Notes under the pieces: model-generated
What the model was told of the DNA's origin: nothing
Databases searched by the model: none
What the model saw: the letters and a program-made list of their open reading frames with translations, nothing else
Shown: positions 44,918-54,300 of the stretch, piece after piece
Position numbering within the stretch: position 1 is the first letter of the stretch
Layout of the letters: the number at the start of each line of letters is the position of its first letter
Source of the DNA: Flavobacteriaceae bacterium
GTDB lineage: Bacteria > Bacteroidota > Bacteroidia > Flavobacteriales > Flavobacteriaceae
Direction of reading: 5' to 3'
DNA: 64,000 bases
NCBI GenBank assembly: GCA_003443635.1
Contig: CP031964.1
Coordinates: 310,001-374,000, forward strand
Made by a program: the position numbers and the translations under genes

Positions 44918-45982
44918 TTATTTGGTTGTAAACCCTGAATCTATTAGTAATACAAGATCTTTTATGTTTTCGGCAGCATTTTTAGATATCTTTTTAGAGA
45001 ATATGCCTTTAAAAAATATTCCTAAAGGCTTAAAATCAGCATAAGCTTCGATCTTCAATTTCGTATATCCATTAGCTTGAGGTTCTAAAATATAGTATAC
45101 ATTAAATTTTTTCATAAATGGCATACTATCTGTCGTTTCTCCGTACACTAATTGGTTTTCATTTACTTTTCTTGTAATTGTCGTTTGATCAATTTCTTGA
45201 TTTTTCCCTATTAAACATTTATGCTTTCTGCCAGATCGATTTACTTTATTTTCCTCATATTCTAATTTATTAACACCTTTACTCCAAAGTAATCTATAAT
45301 CAAAATTACTAATCACTTCATAAAGATCTAAAATTGGAGATTGTATGACTTCACTTATATTAAATAAAAGATGTTTAGGAACATCTTCTGGTATAGGTGG
45401 TACGTAGGGTAAGTTTTCTCTTAAATGAGATAATCTGCTATATCCATATACTATTTTTCCGAAGTCGTATTCTGCAATTCCTTTTGAAAATTCACTGTCA
45501 GTTTTAGAGAGTTGCTTTACGTTTTCTGTAAAAAGGGCATATTCTGTTATTGGCACCTCATTTTTAAGCAAACGATGTGCTTGTATAACATTACTCCCAT
45601 AAGGCTTTTTAGTATTTTTTACTTCTATAAAATCTATTTCTCCATAATGAACAACAAATTTTAAACTAAGATTATATGCTGAAGAGCAAGCACCACAACG
45701 GCAAATACGTTCATATTCATAACGCTTTAAATGCATATGAAATGCTATATACATTTCATCAATCTGTTGTTTTATAGCATTAAAGTTAACCGATTCGCTT
45801 AGTTTATAAAAAAACAAAGCATCGCCTTCAATTTCAGCTAATTTTAGATCAATCGTATTTTTATCAAGAAGAATTTCTAATAGCTCCGAAATAATATGAC
45901 CGCTGTGCTTAATGTCTGTGTGATGAACGAACTCTGTAAATCCCGAGATATCTGGTATAAAAAGAATTGCTTTTTCGGTCAT
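44918..45982 (-). CDS. DUF2652 protein: cyclase-like N-domain plus lipid-binding-like C-domain
   Basis: A 354-residue protein with a nucleotide-cyclase-like N-terminal domain. PDISGFTEFV (Asp11) and EIEGDALFFY (Asp54) match the two metal-binding aspartates of class III cyclases, and YGSNVIQAHRLL (Arg137) matches the catalytic-helix region, but the Asn that usually stabilises the transition state is not in its place. A Cys-rich stretch, ICRCGACSSAY (Cys94, 96, 99), lies between. Residues from about 205 to the end resemble an SRPBCC (START-like) lipid-binding domain. I recall this as the DUF2652 family. Catalysis is uncertain and the family's role is unknown. Confidence 0.7.
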   Translation of the reverse strand: MTEKAILFIPDISGFTEFVHHTDIKHSGHIISELLEILLDKNTIDLKLAEIEGDALFFYKLSESVNFNAIKQQIDEMYIAFHMHLKRYEYERICRCGACSSAYNLSLKFVVHYGEIDFIEVKNTKKPYGSNVIQAHRLLKNEVPITEYALFTENVKQLSKTDSEFSKGIAEYDFGKIVYGYSRLSHLRENLPYVPPIPEDVPKHLLFNISEVIQSPILDLYEVISNFDYRLLWSKGVNKLEYEENKVNRSGRKHKCLIGKNQEIDQTTITRKVNENQLVYGETTDSMPFMKKFNVYYILEPQANGYTKLKIEAYADFKPLGIFFKGIFSKKISKNAAENIKDLVLLIDSGFTTK

Positions 45983-46084
45983 ATTTATGTTATACTTTTT
46001 CTGGTGTAAAAATACTAGGATTTATCATTTTATTCTATAAATAAGCTGTTAAAAAGAAATTGAAATGCTTCTGAAAAAATTACA

Positions 46085-46092
46085 TAGTTTTG
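46085..46092 (+). promoter_or_regulatory. Candidate holB -7 promoter element
   Basis: TAGTTTTG fits TAnnTTTG, with a TTG 22 bases upstream as a possible -33 element. It ends only 4 bases before the ATG at 46097, so the message would be leaderless or nearly so. Confidence 0.4.
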
Positions 46093-46096
46093 TGAT

Positions 46097-47251
46097 ATGC
46101 TATTTTCTGAAATCTTAGGGCAAGATCACCTTAAAAAACATCTAACACTAAGTGTTAATAATGGAAGAATTCCACACGCTCAACTCTTTGTTGGTCCAGA
46201 AGGTAGTGGTACTTTACCAATGGCAATTGCTTATGCTCAATATGTACTTTGTAACAATACTGAAGCTGAAAATTTAAATGGTAATGAAGCTTGCAATCTG
46301 AAATTTAATAGTCTCTCTCACCCCGATTTACATTTTGCTTTTCCTGTAGCGACAACAGGTAAAATAAAAAGTCATCCTGTTTCTAAATTATTTATGGAAG
46401 ATTGGCGTGCACTTTTAAAAGAACAGCCTTATTGTAATTTATTTGATTGGTACAAACAATTAGGAATAGATAATAAACAAGGTGAAATTAGAGTAGATGA
46501 AGCTCTAGACATTATAAAATCACTCTCTTTAAAATCATATGAAGGAGGTTATAAAGTAATGCTCATTTGGATGGCCGAAAAAATGAACGTTGCTTGTGCC
46601 AATAAGCTTCTAAAGCTTATAGAAGAACCTCCAAATAAAACTATTTTTATTCTCATAGCTGAAGATGAAGAGCAAATTATATCTACCATAAGGTCTCGCT
46701 GTCAAATACTGCATTTCCCTCCTTTAAGTGAAGAATCTATTAAAAATGCTCTTATTTTAAAATACAGTATTGATGAGAATGCAGCTTCAAAAATTGCACA
46801 TCAATCTAACGGTAATTATAACAAAGCTTGTGATTTAGTTTATCAAGATAGTGAAGATTTACAATTTGAAGAATGGTTTATTTTCTGGATTAGAAGTGCT
46901 TTTAAAGCCAAAGGTAATAAAGCTGCTATTCACGATTTAATGTCTTGGAGTGAAGAAATTGCTAAAACTGGTCGTGAAACTCAAAAACAGTTTCTTCATT
47001 TTTGTATCGACTTTTTTAGACAAGCGCTTTTACATAATTATCAAGCTCACGATTTAGTATTTATAGAACCTAAAGCAAAAGGGTTTAAGCTTGAAAATTT
47101 TGCACCTTTTGTTCACGAGAATAATATCCTAGATATCAGCAATGAATTACAAGATGCTATTTATCATATAGAGCGAAACGGAAATTCTAAAATTGTTCTA
47201 ACCGATTTATCGATTAAGCTTACACGATTACTTCATAAAAAATCGGCATAA
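46097..47251 (+). CDS. holB: DNA polymerase III subunit delta'
   Basis: Clamp-loader subunit of 384 residues. It begins LFSEILGQDHLKKHLTLSV and has HAQLFVGPEGSGTLPMA at the position of the P-loop; the lysine of GxxGxGKT is replaced, so this subunit is not expected to hydrolyse ATP, as in E. coli delta'. EEPPNKTIFILIAEDEEQI is the conserved region around sensor 1, and RSRCQI is the SRC-type motif. The gene ends in a hairpin terminator. It stands alone on the plus strand between genes on the other strand. Confidence 0.9.
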   Translation: MLFSEILGQDHLKKHLTLSVNNGRIPHAQLFVGPEGSGTLPMAIAYAQYVLCNNTEAENLNGNEACNLKFNSLSHPDLHFAFPVATTGKIKSHPVSKLFMEDWRALLKEQPYCNLFDWYKQLGIDNKQGEIRVDEALDIIKSLSLKSYEGGYKVMLIWMAEKMNVACANKLLKLIEEPPNKTIFILIAEDEEQIISTIRSRCQILHFPPLSEESIKNALILKYSIDENAASKIAHQSNGNYNKACDLVYQDSEDLQFEEWFIFWIRSAFKAKGNKAAIHDLMSWSEEIAKTGRETQKQFLHFCIDFFRQALLHNYQAHDLVFIEPKAKGFKLENFAPFVHENNILDISNELQDAIYHIERNGNSKIVLTDLSIKLTRLLHKKSA

Positions 47252-47256
47252 AAAAA

Positions 47257-47281
47257 GTGTTAGATCGTTATCTAACACTTT
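47257..47281. terminator. Bidirectional terminator between holB and the Skp-like gene
   Basis: AGTGTTAGAT, a short loop and ATCTAACACT form a 10-bp perfect stem. Runs of A and T on the two sides allow termination in both directions, as expected between convergent genes. Confidence 0.8.
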
Positions 47282-47303
47282 CTAAAATGTATTTATTTTT
47301 AAT

Positions 47304-47816
47304 TTATTCTTTTGAGTAAGAGTTGTTTAACGCTTCTAATATTGTTTTTGTTAGATCATTTGCTTCTTCTCCAAACATAACACTTCCAGCTTCATTACTT
47401 CCCAAAATAAAGCTATATCCATTTGATTTACCGTAATCTTCTACAAACTTCCTCACTTTCTTTATTAATGAATCATTTTTAGCTTGACTTTCCTGTGATA
47501 TTTGTTGTTGTTCAAATTGAACGCGTTGTGATAATACTTGCTCTTTTTGTTGAAATTCTTGCATTAATTTTTGAATTTCAGCTTGTGACATTTTTTTTGC
47601 TTTTATTTCTGCTTCATTAACTTCAAATTGAAATGATTGACGTAAGCTATCTGTTCTTTTTTGAAACGCATTTATTTTTAATTGAATTTTTGCTTCAATA
47701 TCTTTTTTTTCTTGATACTCATTAATTAATGTAGAATTATCTACATATCCTATTTTTTGTTGTTGGCAAGACGAAAAACTTATTATAGCAATTGCAATTA
47801 TTAAAAACTTCTTCAT
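47304..47816 (-). CDS. OmpH/Skp-like lipoprotein chaperone
   Basis: A 170-residue Skp/OmpH family protein. MKKFLIIAIAIISFSSCQQ gives a lipobox with the Cys at about residue 17, and the rest is a long helical hairpin with many Q, E and K, then VRKFVEDYGKSNGYSFILGS, the conserved C-terminal segment. The frame runs 8 codons further to 47840, but a TACATTTG promoter element overlaps that reading, so the ATG at 47816 is preferred. A lipoprotein form is unusual for E. coli Skp but common in Bacteroidota. It would guide outer-membrane proteins across the periplasm. Confidence 0.85.
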   Translation of the reverse strand: MKKFLIIAIAIISFSSCQQQKIGYVDNSTLINEYQEKKDIEAKIQLKINAFQKRTDSLRQSFQFEVNEAEIKAKKMSQAEIQKLMQEFQQKEQVLSQRVQFEQQQISQESQAKNDSLIKKVRKFVEDYGKSNGYSFILGSNEAGSVMFGEEANDLTKTILEALNNSYSKE

Positions 47817-47837
47817 TTTATAAAATTTATGTTTGTG

Positions 47838-47845
47838 CAAATGTA
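47838..47845 (-). promoter_or_regulatory. Candidate promoter of the Skp-like gene
   Basis: TACATTTG on the minus strand fits TAnnTTTG and is followed by the preferred ATG 22 bases on. It covers the first codons of the longer reading and so supports the shorter start. Confidence 0.5.
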
Positions 47846-48032
47846 AAAAAGAAGTAGTTCATTTTTGGTTAAAAACAACAAGATAATCAAATCTTATACT
47901 GTTTTCATTTTATATAATAAAAATTTATTGAAATTGAATTAAAATAAAGCGTTTTAAGCAACTTTAAATTTTATAAAACATATTTCTTCATTTTAACAAC
48001 TAACTCTTAAAACAGGGTTTTGTAAATGCGTT

Positions 48033-48884
48033 TTAGTTGTTTTTAATGATATAAATTAATGACGAATATTCTCCTGTTTGTTTTGCTTTAAAATTTGAGC
48101 GCAATCCAGTTCGAAATGCGTTAAAAACATTCATCTTGCCAGATTTATATTTTTCAGAAAGTAAGCATACATAATACGAATCAAATTTCATAGGGAGCGT
48201 TTTAACTACTTTTAAATTTTCCCTAGATATTAATTTGGAAATTGATGTTTGCGAAAAATGCCAAAAGTGTCTTGGTACATCAAAAGCTGCCCAAAAGTTT
48301 TTATAATAATTCGCATCATAACTTTTATAATTTGGAACTGCAATTATTAAAGTTCCATTAGGTTTTAAGAGTTTTTTAAATACAGAAATATGTTCGTTTA
48401 AATTAGGAAGGTGCTCTAGTACATGCCAAAGTGTAATAACATCAAAACTGTTGCTTTTTAATTCTAGAAGATGTTCAGTTTTATAAACAGAGTTATTTGT
48501 TTTTTTATTTGCAATAGTTCTAGCTTTTAGATTAGGTTCTATTCCAAAAACATTCCAATTGTTTTGTTTCGCTAACTCCAAAAAATCTCCTGTTCCACAT
48601 CCAACATCTAAAAGTGTTTTAGTTTCTAGTGATTGAGAATTGATAAGTTTTAATTTCTTTTTAAGAGAAATAGTTCTTACCAAATGATATATTTTTTCAA
48701 AAAGATTTCGCTTAGTATCTGTATGCGAAATATAATCTTCACTTTCGTAATAATCTGATAACTTATCTAAAGAAGGTTGAGGTGATGTTTCTAATAAATC
48801 TAATTCTTTATTGTAAATTAATCGAAATTCTTCTCCAGAAACTGAGTGATCTTTTACAGTCAAATAAATTTGTTTTTCTTTCAT
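48033..48884 (-). CDS. Class I SAM-dependent methyltransferase
   Basis: A 283-residue methyltransferase with the SAM-binding motif LLDVGCGTGDFLELA (residues 91-105), then VFGIEPN, VITLWHVLEHLPNL and LLKPNGTLIIAVPN, the usual motif series of this fold. The N-terminal 80 residues (EEFRLIYNKELDLL, SDYYESEDYISH) are seen in Bacteroidota methyltransferases of unknown substrate. Two Trp-Phe stretches in the C-terminal half suggest a membrane-near or lipid substrate. It lies 43 bases after mnmG, with a parS-like palindrome in between. No substrate can be named. Confidence 0.83.
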   Translation of the reverse strand: MKEKQIYLTVKDHSVSGEEFRLIYNKELDLLETSPQPSLDKLSDYYESEDYISHTDTKRNLFEKIYHLVRTISLKKKLKLINSQSLETKTLLDVGCGTGDFLELAKQNNWNVFGIEPNLKARTIANKKTNNSVYKTEHLLELKSNSFDVITLWHVLEHLPNLNEHISVFKKLLKPNGTLIIAVPNYKSYDANYYKNFWAAFDVPRHFWHFSQTSISKLISRENLKVVKTLPMKFDSYYVCLLSEKYKSGKMNVFNAFRTGLRSNFKAKQTGEYSSLIYIIKNN

Positions 48885-48905
48885 TAAACGAAAACTAGAT
48901 TAATT

Positions 48906-48921
48906 CGTTCCACGTGGAACA
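48906..48921. promoter_or_regulatory. parS: parS-like palindrome between mnmG and the methyltransferase gene
   Basis: CGTTCCACGTGGAACA contains the 14-bp exact palindrome GTTCCACGTGGAAC. This closely matches the bacterial chromosomal parS sequence (TGTTNCACGTGAAACA and its variants), the site loaded by ParB. A second copy lies 1.9 kb away on the other side of mnmG. Confidence 0.72.
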
Positions 48922-48927
48922 ATAAAA

Positions 48928-50799
48928 TTAGCGTCCCATATAAACTAGTAATACTGAAATATCGTTTGGAGACACACCGCTTATTCTTGAAGCTTGCGAG
49001 ATGGTCACTGGTTGAATTTTTTTTAGCTTTTCTCTGGCTTCATAACTCATCGATTTAATCTTAGAATAATCAAAATTAATTGGGATTTTTAAATCTTCTA
49101 AACGATTTAATTTATCTGCATTGTTCTTCTCTTTTTCAATATAACCAGAATATTTAACTTGGATTTCTGTTTGTTCAATTACCTCATCATCTAAATTATT
49201 ATCTAAAATATATGCATCCACTGATTTAAATTTTCGAACATCATCTATAGTAATGTTTGGCCTCGCAAATAACTTAAACATCTTATCAGATTGTTTGACT
49301 GGTGATGAATTTTTAGATTCTAAAACAGGATTAGCTTCTTCAGGTTTTACACTTGTTGTTCTAAAAAAGCTAACGAATTTTTCAGCTTCATTGTGCTTTT
49401 CTTCCATTCGCTTTAAACGCTTTTCTGAAGCAATTCCTAATTTATATCCCTTAGGTGTTAACCTTAAATCTGCATTATCTTGTCTTAATAATGTTCTATA
49501 TTCTGCTCTAGAAGTAAACATACGATATGGTTCTTCTGTACCTTTTGTGATTAAATCATCTATTAAAACACCTATGTATGCTTCATTACGTTTGAGTGTA
49601 AATGGATCTTTTTCTTGCACAGCTAAACTTGCATTTATTCCAGCCATTAACCCTTGAGAAGCTGCTTCTTCATAACCAGTAGTCCCATTAATTTGGCCAG
49701 CAAAATATAATCCATCAACTAATTTGGTTTCTAATGTATGTTTTAATTGTGTTGGAGGAAAATAATCATACTCTATTGCATAACCAGGTCTAAAGAATTT
49801 TACATTTTCAAAACCAACCACAGAGCGTAGTGCTTTAAATTGAACATCTTCCGGGAGTGATGTTGAAAATCCATTAACATAAACTTCAACAGTATTCCAA
49901 CCTTCAGGTTCTATAAATAATTGATGTCTATCTTTATCTGCAAATCGATTAATCTTATCTTCTATTGAAGGGCAATATCTAGGCCCTATACTTTTAATAC
50001 TCCCGTTAAACATAGGAGAACGATCAAAACCTTCACGTAACAAATCGTGTACCTCTGTACTTGTATAAGTCATGTGACAATCACGTTGTTGTTTTAATGG
50101 TTTTGTAATATCTAGATATGAAAATTTATCTGGATTTTCATCACCTGGTTGTTCAGTCATTTTAGAATAGTCTAACGAACGTCCATCAACTCGAGGCGGT
50201 GTTCCTGTTTTCATTCTGCCAGATTCAAAACCTAAATTTTCAAGTTGTTCAGTAATTCCTGTTGCTGCTCTTTCTCCTGCTCTACCTCCACCAAAATTTT
50301 TAGCACCTATATGAATTAACCCGTTTAAAAAAGTTCCATTAGTAAGCACAACAGTTTTTGCTTTCACTTCAATTCCAAGGGAAGTTTTTACTCCAACTAC
50401 TTTATTTTTTTCAATTAATAATCCTGACACCATTTCTTGATAAAAATCAAGATTAGGAGTTTGTTCTAATAACAATCTCCAATCTTCAGCAAAACGCATC
50501 CTATCACTCTGCACTCTTGGGCTCCACATTGCAGGTCCTTTAGATTTGTTAAGCATCTTGAATTGTATCGCAGAAGTGTCACTAACAATGCCACTATAAC
50601 CCCCTAAAGCATCAATTTCTCTTACGATTTGTCCTTTGGCAATTCCTCCCATTGCAGGATTACAAGACATTTGTGCAATGTTTTGAAGGTTCATTGTTAT
50701 TAACAACGTTTTACTTCCCATATTAGCTGCTGAAGCGGCAGCTTCACTACCAGCATGGCCACCACCAACAACTATAACGTCATATACTTTATCAAACAT
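48928..50799 (-). CDS. mnmG: tRNA uridine-5-carboxymethylaminomethyl synthase MnmG (GidA)
   Basis: With MnmE it modifies the wobble uridine (U34) of several tRNAs. The FAD-binding motif VVGGGHAGSEAA lies at the N-terminus, followed by SCNPAMGGIAKGQIVREIDALGG, the GidA signature, then GTPPRVDGRSLDY and GQINGTTGYEEAASQGL near the second signature. It has 623 residues, normal for the family. parS-like sites flank it on both sides, and a promoter-like element lies upstream; gidA is near the origin in many bacteria. Confidence 0.96.
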   Translation of the reverse strand: MFDKVYDVIVVGGGHAGSEAAASAANMGSKTLLITMNLQNIAQMSCNPAMGGIAKGQIVREIDALGGYSGIVSDTSAIQFKMLNKSKGPAMWSPRVQSDRMRFAEDWRLLLEQTPNLDFYQEMVSGLLIEKNKVVGVKTSLGIEVKAKTVVLTNGTFLNGLIHIGAKNFGGGRAGERAATGITEQLENLGFESGRMKTGTPPRVDGRSLDYSKMTEQPGDENPDKFSYLDITKPLKQQRDCHMTYTSTEVHDLLREGFDRSPMFNGSIKSIGPRYCPSIEDKINRFADKDRHQLFIEPEGWNTVEVYVNGFSTSLPEDVQFKALRSVVGFENVKFFRPGYAIEYDYFPPTQLKHTLETKLVDGLYFAGQINGTTGYEEAASQGLMAGINASLAVQEKDPFTLKRNEAYIGVLIDDLITKGTEEPYRMFTSRAEYRTLLRQDNADLRLTPKGYKLGIASEKRLKRMEEKHNEAEKFVSFFRTTSVKPEEANPVLESKNSSPVKQSDKMFKLFARPNITIDDVRKFKSVDAYILDNNLDDEVIEQTEIQVKYSGYIEKEKNNADKLNRLEDLKIPINFDYSKIKSMSYEAREKLKKIQPVTISQASRISGVSPNDISVLLVYMGR

Positions 50800-50828
50800 A
50801 ACTTTATGCTAGAATTATTAACTTAAAT

Positions 50829-50844
50829 TGTTTCACGTGGAACA
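50829..50844. promoter_or_regulatory. parS: parS-like palindrome upstream of mnmG
   Basis: TGTTTCACGTGGAACA is the exact reverse complement of TGTTCCACGTGAAACA, one of the forms allowed by the Bacillus parS consensus. It lies 29 bases before the mnmG ATG and about 27 bases downstream of a promoter-like element, so it is in the mnmG leader. It pairs with the copy at 48906. Confidence 0.75.
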
Positions 50845-50871
50845 ATTTAAAATTTATCTAATTTGAATTTG

Positions 50872-50879
50872 CAAATATA
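50872..50879 (-). promoter_or_regulatory. Candidate mnmG -7 promoter element
   Basis: TATATTTG on the minus strand fits TAnnTTTG and is followed by CAAA. It lies in the gap between ybeY and mnmG and would give a leader of about 65 bases that includes the parS-like site. Confidence 0.45.
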
Positions 50880-50887
50880 CGCTGATT

Positions 50888-51307
50888 CTAAGAATTAATC
50901 GAAAGCACTCTTAAATAGTGATCTTCTTTAGCACGCATAAGAATAGCCTCTTCTTCTGATTTATCCTTATAACCACAATAGTGTAGAATACCGTGTATGA
51001 TTACTCTTTGTAATTCAGAGTTAAAATCTACTTTAAAATCTTTTGCATTATCTTCTATTCTATCAATTGAAATATAAATATCTCCATGTAGTTCTTTTCC
51101 TACTGAATAATCAAAACTTATAATATCTGTTAGTGTATCATGTTTCAAGAATTCAACATTCAATTTATGCAGGTATTCATCATTACAAAACACATAATTA
51201 ATTTCACCTTCTGTGCAATTTTCATTAAGAATAGTATTAGAGATCCAATTTCTTATAACAGATTCATTTTCTAAATTAAATTCTTTCTCAAAATTAAAGT
51301 TGATCAT
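50888..51307 (-). CDS. ybeY: Endoribonuclease YbeY
   Basis: A 139-residue zinc endoribonuclease that takes part in 16S rRNA maturation and ribosome quality control. SFDYSVGKELHGDIYIS and VIIHGILHYCGYKDKSEEE are the family signatures. The usual HGxxHxxGyDH zinc motif reads HGILHYCGYKDK, so the third histidine is absent; I believe this is normal in Bacteroidota, where Asp stands in the site. It overlaps the DUF4175 gene by 14 bases. Confidence 0.9.
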   Translation of the reverse strand: MINFNFEKEFNLENESVIRNWISNTILNENCTEGEINYVFCNDEYLHKLNVEFLKHDTLTDIISFDYSVGKELHGDIYISIDRIEDNAKDFKVDFNSELQRVIIHGILHYCGYKDKSEEEAILMRAKEDHYLRVLSINS

Positions 51308-54300
51308 TTTTTGTTTTAAAATATTCTAATACTTTCTTTTTATAAACTTGCTGCAAAGGTAAAGTTTGTCTGTTTAAAATCTCTGTGGTATTGAAATATT
51401 CTTTAGCTTGAGGAATACGATTATTCGTAGTATTATTAAAGCGTTCATCATTCGTTTTTGATTTGCGCTTATTATCTTGACCTTGCTCAAACGTAGCATT
51501 CTCTAATTTTAAAAGTTGATGTTGTAATTCCTGAATCTTTTGAAGCGTTTGATTTGTGAATCCACTATTTAACAAATTTTCTTCAACTTCGTCAAAAGCT
51601 TTAGATAATTCTTCTCCAATTCCTCCTTTTCCTTCTTTTGCCAATTTATCCTGTAATGCTTGTCGTAATTGTTGTTGTTGTTGAAAAATTCTAAATAGTT
51701 CTCCATTAAGTTCTTCGCTATTTCCCTCTCCGTTTCCTAATTGACTGCCTTCTTGATCACCCTGTTGTCCTTCTCCTTCTTGCTCTCCTTTTTCGCCATC
51801 TTTTCCTTGACCTTGTTGCTTTCCTTTTTTATCTCCGGGTTTCTCACCATTCTCCTTTTTACCATTATCACTTTTTTTCTTTCCTTCTTCAAATTGTTTT
51901 TTCAATTCTTCTTGACTAATAATGATATCAGGAATAGATTCACCTCCCTTTCCTTTTCCTGGAGATGGGTTGAGTTGGTTTGATAAATTATCTAACATAT
52001 CACTTAAAAAGTCAGCCAAAGTATTCGCAGCAGTAACTGTGTATTGTTGAGCAGCAACTCCTTGATACAATCTGTTTTCTGCAAGTTGACTCAGTGATTT
52101 ATCTACGTTAAAAAACACTTCTGTAATTTCTTTATTTATTTGTTCAGATATTGAAGGTTGTCTAAGTGATAAAGCAAACAAACTGTCATCTACATGCTCA
52201 AAATGTTCTTTGAGACCTTGTTGTTTCCTTAGATATCCAGCATACTCGTTATGATTAACCTGTATGCTCTTAAACTGCTCCATTAAATCTTCTTGATCAA
52301 ACGAAAACAATACTAAATTATCGAGAATTTGCCTTAACATATCTATATCTTCAGAAATTTGTTCACCTCCTCCACCTCCAGCTGGTTGACTTAAAGACTC
52401 ACTCATTTTTCTCAGCTTTTGAGCTGCTTTTTTCTGATTTTTTTTTGCTTTATTCTCGCTTTGTTTTTGTTCTTCCTGTTTCTGTTGCTGTTCTTCGTTA
52501 TTTTGTTCTGCGCCTATTTCTTTCTCTTCGTTCTGACTCTGTTCTTTTTTATCTAAATTTTCACTAGCTTCCTTCTGTTCTTTTTTAATTTCTTCTTCCT
52601 CCTTTTTGTCTTCAGGAACTTGTAAAGGTTGTTTTAGTTTTTTATTTTCTTTCTGAAGATCTTCTAATTCTTTTTGGATATCTTCAAATTCTTTATTCAG
52701 TTTATCTTGTTCTTCTTTAGTATTTTCTTCAGAAGATTTCTCTGATTGTTCTTCTTGTTTTTCTGCAAGTTTTGCTAAATCATCTTTTAGTTTTTCAGCT
52801 TTTTTAGTGACATAATATCGTTTGGTTAATTCTACTAGTTGCTCTAAACTTCTTTTTTTATTTTTATTTTGCTTTGCAAGTTCTTCAAGTTTTTCTGTGA
52901 GTTCTTCTTTTTCAAGTTTTTCAGCTAATTTCTCCAGTTCTTCAAGAAGTTTTTCATCTTTTTTAAGTTGTTCATTGTTTTCTTCTAAACGTTTTTTTAG
53001 TGCTTCTTTAAAAGGATCTTCTTCTTTATTTTCCTTTTGAAATTCTTCTAAATTATTTTTTAATTTTTTATTGAAATTTTGAAGTAAGTCCTCCTGTTTC
53101 TTTTGGCGTTTTAAAAAGTTTTCAAATTTCTTTTTGTCATTAAAATTAAGCTCTGCTTTTTCTTTTTGAGTTTTGGAAAACTCTTGTAACTCATTATCTT
53201 GCTCTTCCAATTTTTCTAAAGAGTTGTTTAAATTCTCTATAGTTTCACTTTGCTCTTTTAATTGCTCTTCTTTCACTTCATTTTTGGTAAGTTTTCTATA
53301 ACTAAACACATTACTCTTTGTGCTTTTATAGCCATGAATTACATCATTATCAAACACCTCAAAATACAAATCGTAACTCACACCATCTTCAAGTTCTAAC
53401 TGGTCTGGAAAGACACTAATAAATTCATCAAAATTAGAAGCAGCAACATTTAATTTCACAGTTTGTTTTTTACTCTCATCATTTAATGGGTAAAAAACGA
53501 GTTGTAATTTATTTAATCCATAATCATCGCTTACTTGTCCATAAAAATAAAGCGTTTGGCTGTCTAAAGAGTCTTGCTCCATTTGCATATTAAGCTCTGG
53601 GTGTTCATCACGAATAACATCAATTGAAAAAGATAAATTTTCGTAATTCTTAAGATTCTCATTACTTGTATTTAAACTATAATCTAAATTACGATTAAGT
53701 CGCTGAGATAACTTAAAATTATCGCTATCGCCTTCAAAATTAAATACAGAATCTCTTGTGGTGAGCGTTACCGTATTTGTAGATTTTGTTTTTAAATCCC
53801 ATGTAATTTTAGTTCCTTGAGGGACAATAGCGTTTCCTGCACTTTTTAATACCTCATCTTTCTTTTTTGTATACGCAGGATAGTCTAAAATCATATCAAA
53901 GCTTAAAAGTGTCGGTACACCTATAACTTCTAAAGTATATGGTTTTGAATTGACATTATTTGCAAACAAATTAAACTCGATATTAGACTTTGGTTGAGAA
54001 AAGGTGTATTCGAACAACCCAGGATTGAGTTCTTTTAGATAGTACGTTTCATTATTATAAGTAATTTGAACACTTTCAGGAATCACTTCTCCTTGTGTCT
54101 GTACTTGTAATTTAAATGCTTTATTTTCAATCGCTTTTAAATCTTCATTAATCACAAAAAACTGAAATGGTGCTGGTGGTTCATAAGCTGTTTGGTAATT
54201 TACAACACGCTCATATCCATCACTAAACCAATTAAAATGTCCTGTTAATAATGACAACAAAACAATCATCACCGGAATTGCAGCATATTTTAAATACTTA

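Noticed and set aside
49253..49657. A 134-residue plus-strand frame opposite mnmG
   Set aside because: mnmG is unambiguous and complete on the minus strand; this is a shadow.
51741..53040. Plus-strand open frames (51741-51983, 52822-53040) opposite the DUF4175 gene
   Set aside because: They read Ser/Phe/Leu-rich low-complexity peptides, which is what the opposite strand of a Glu/Lys/Gln coiled coil gives. No start context or family match.
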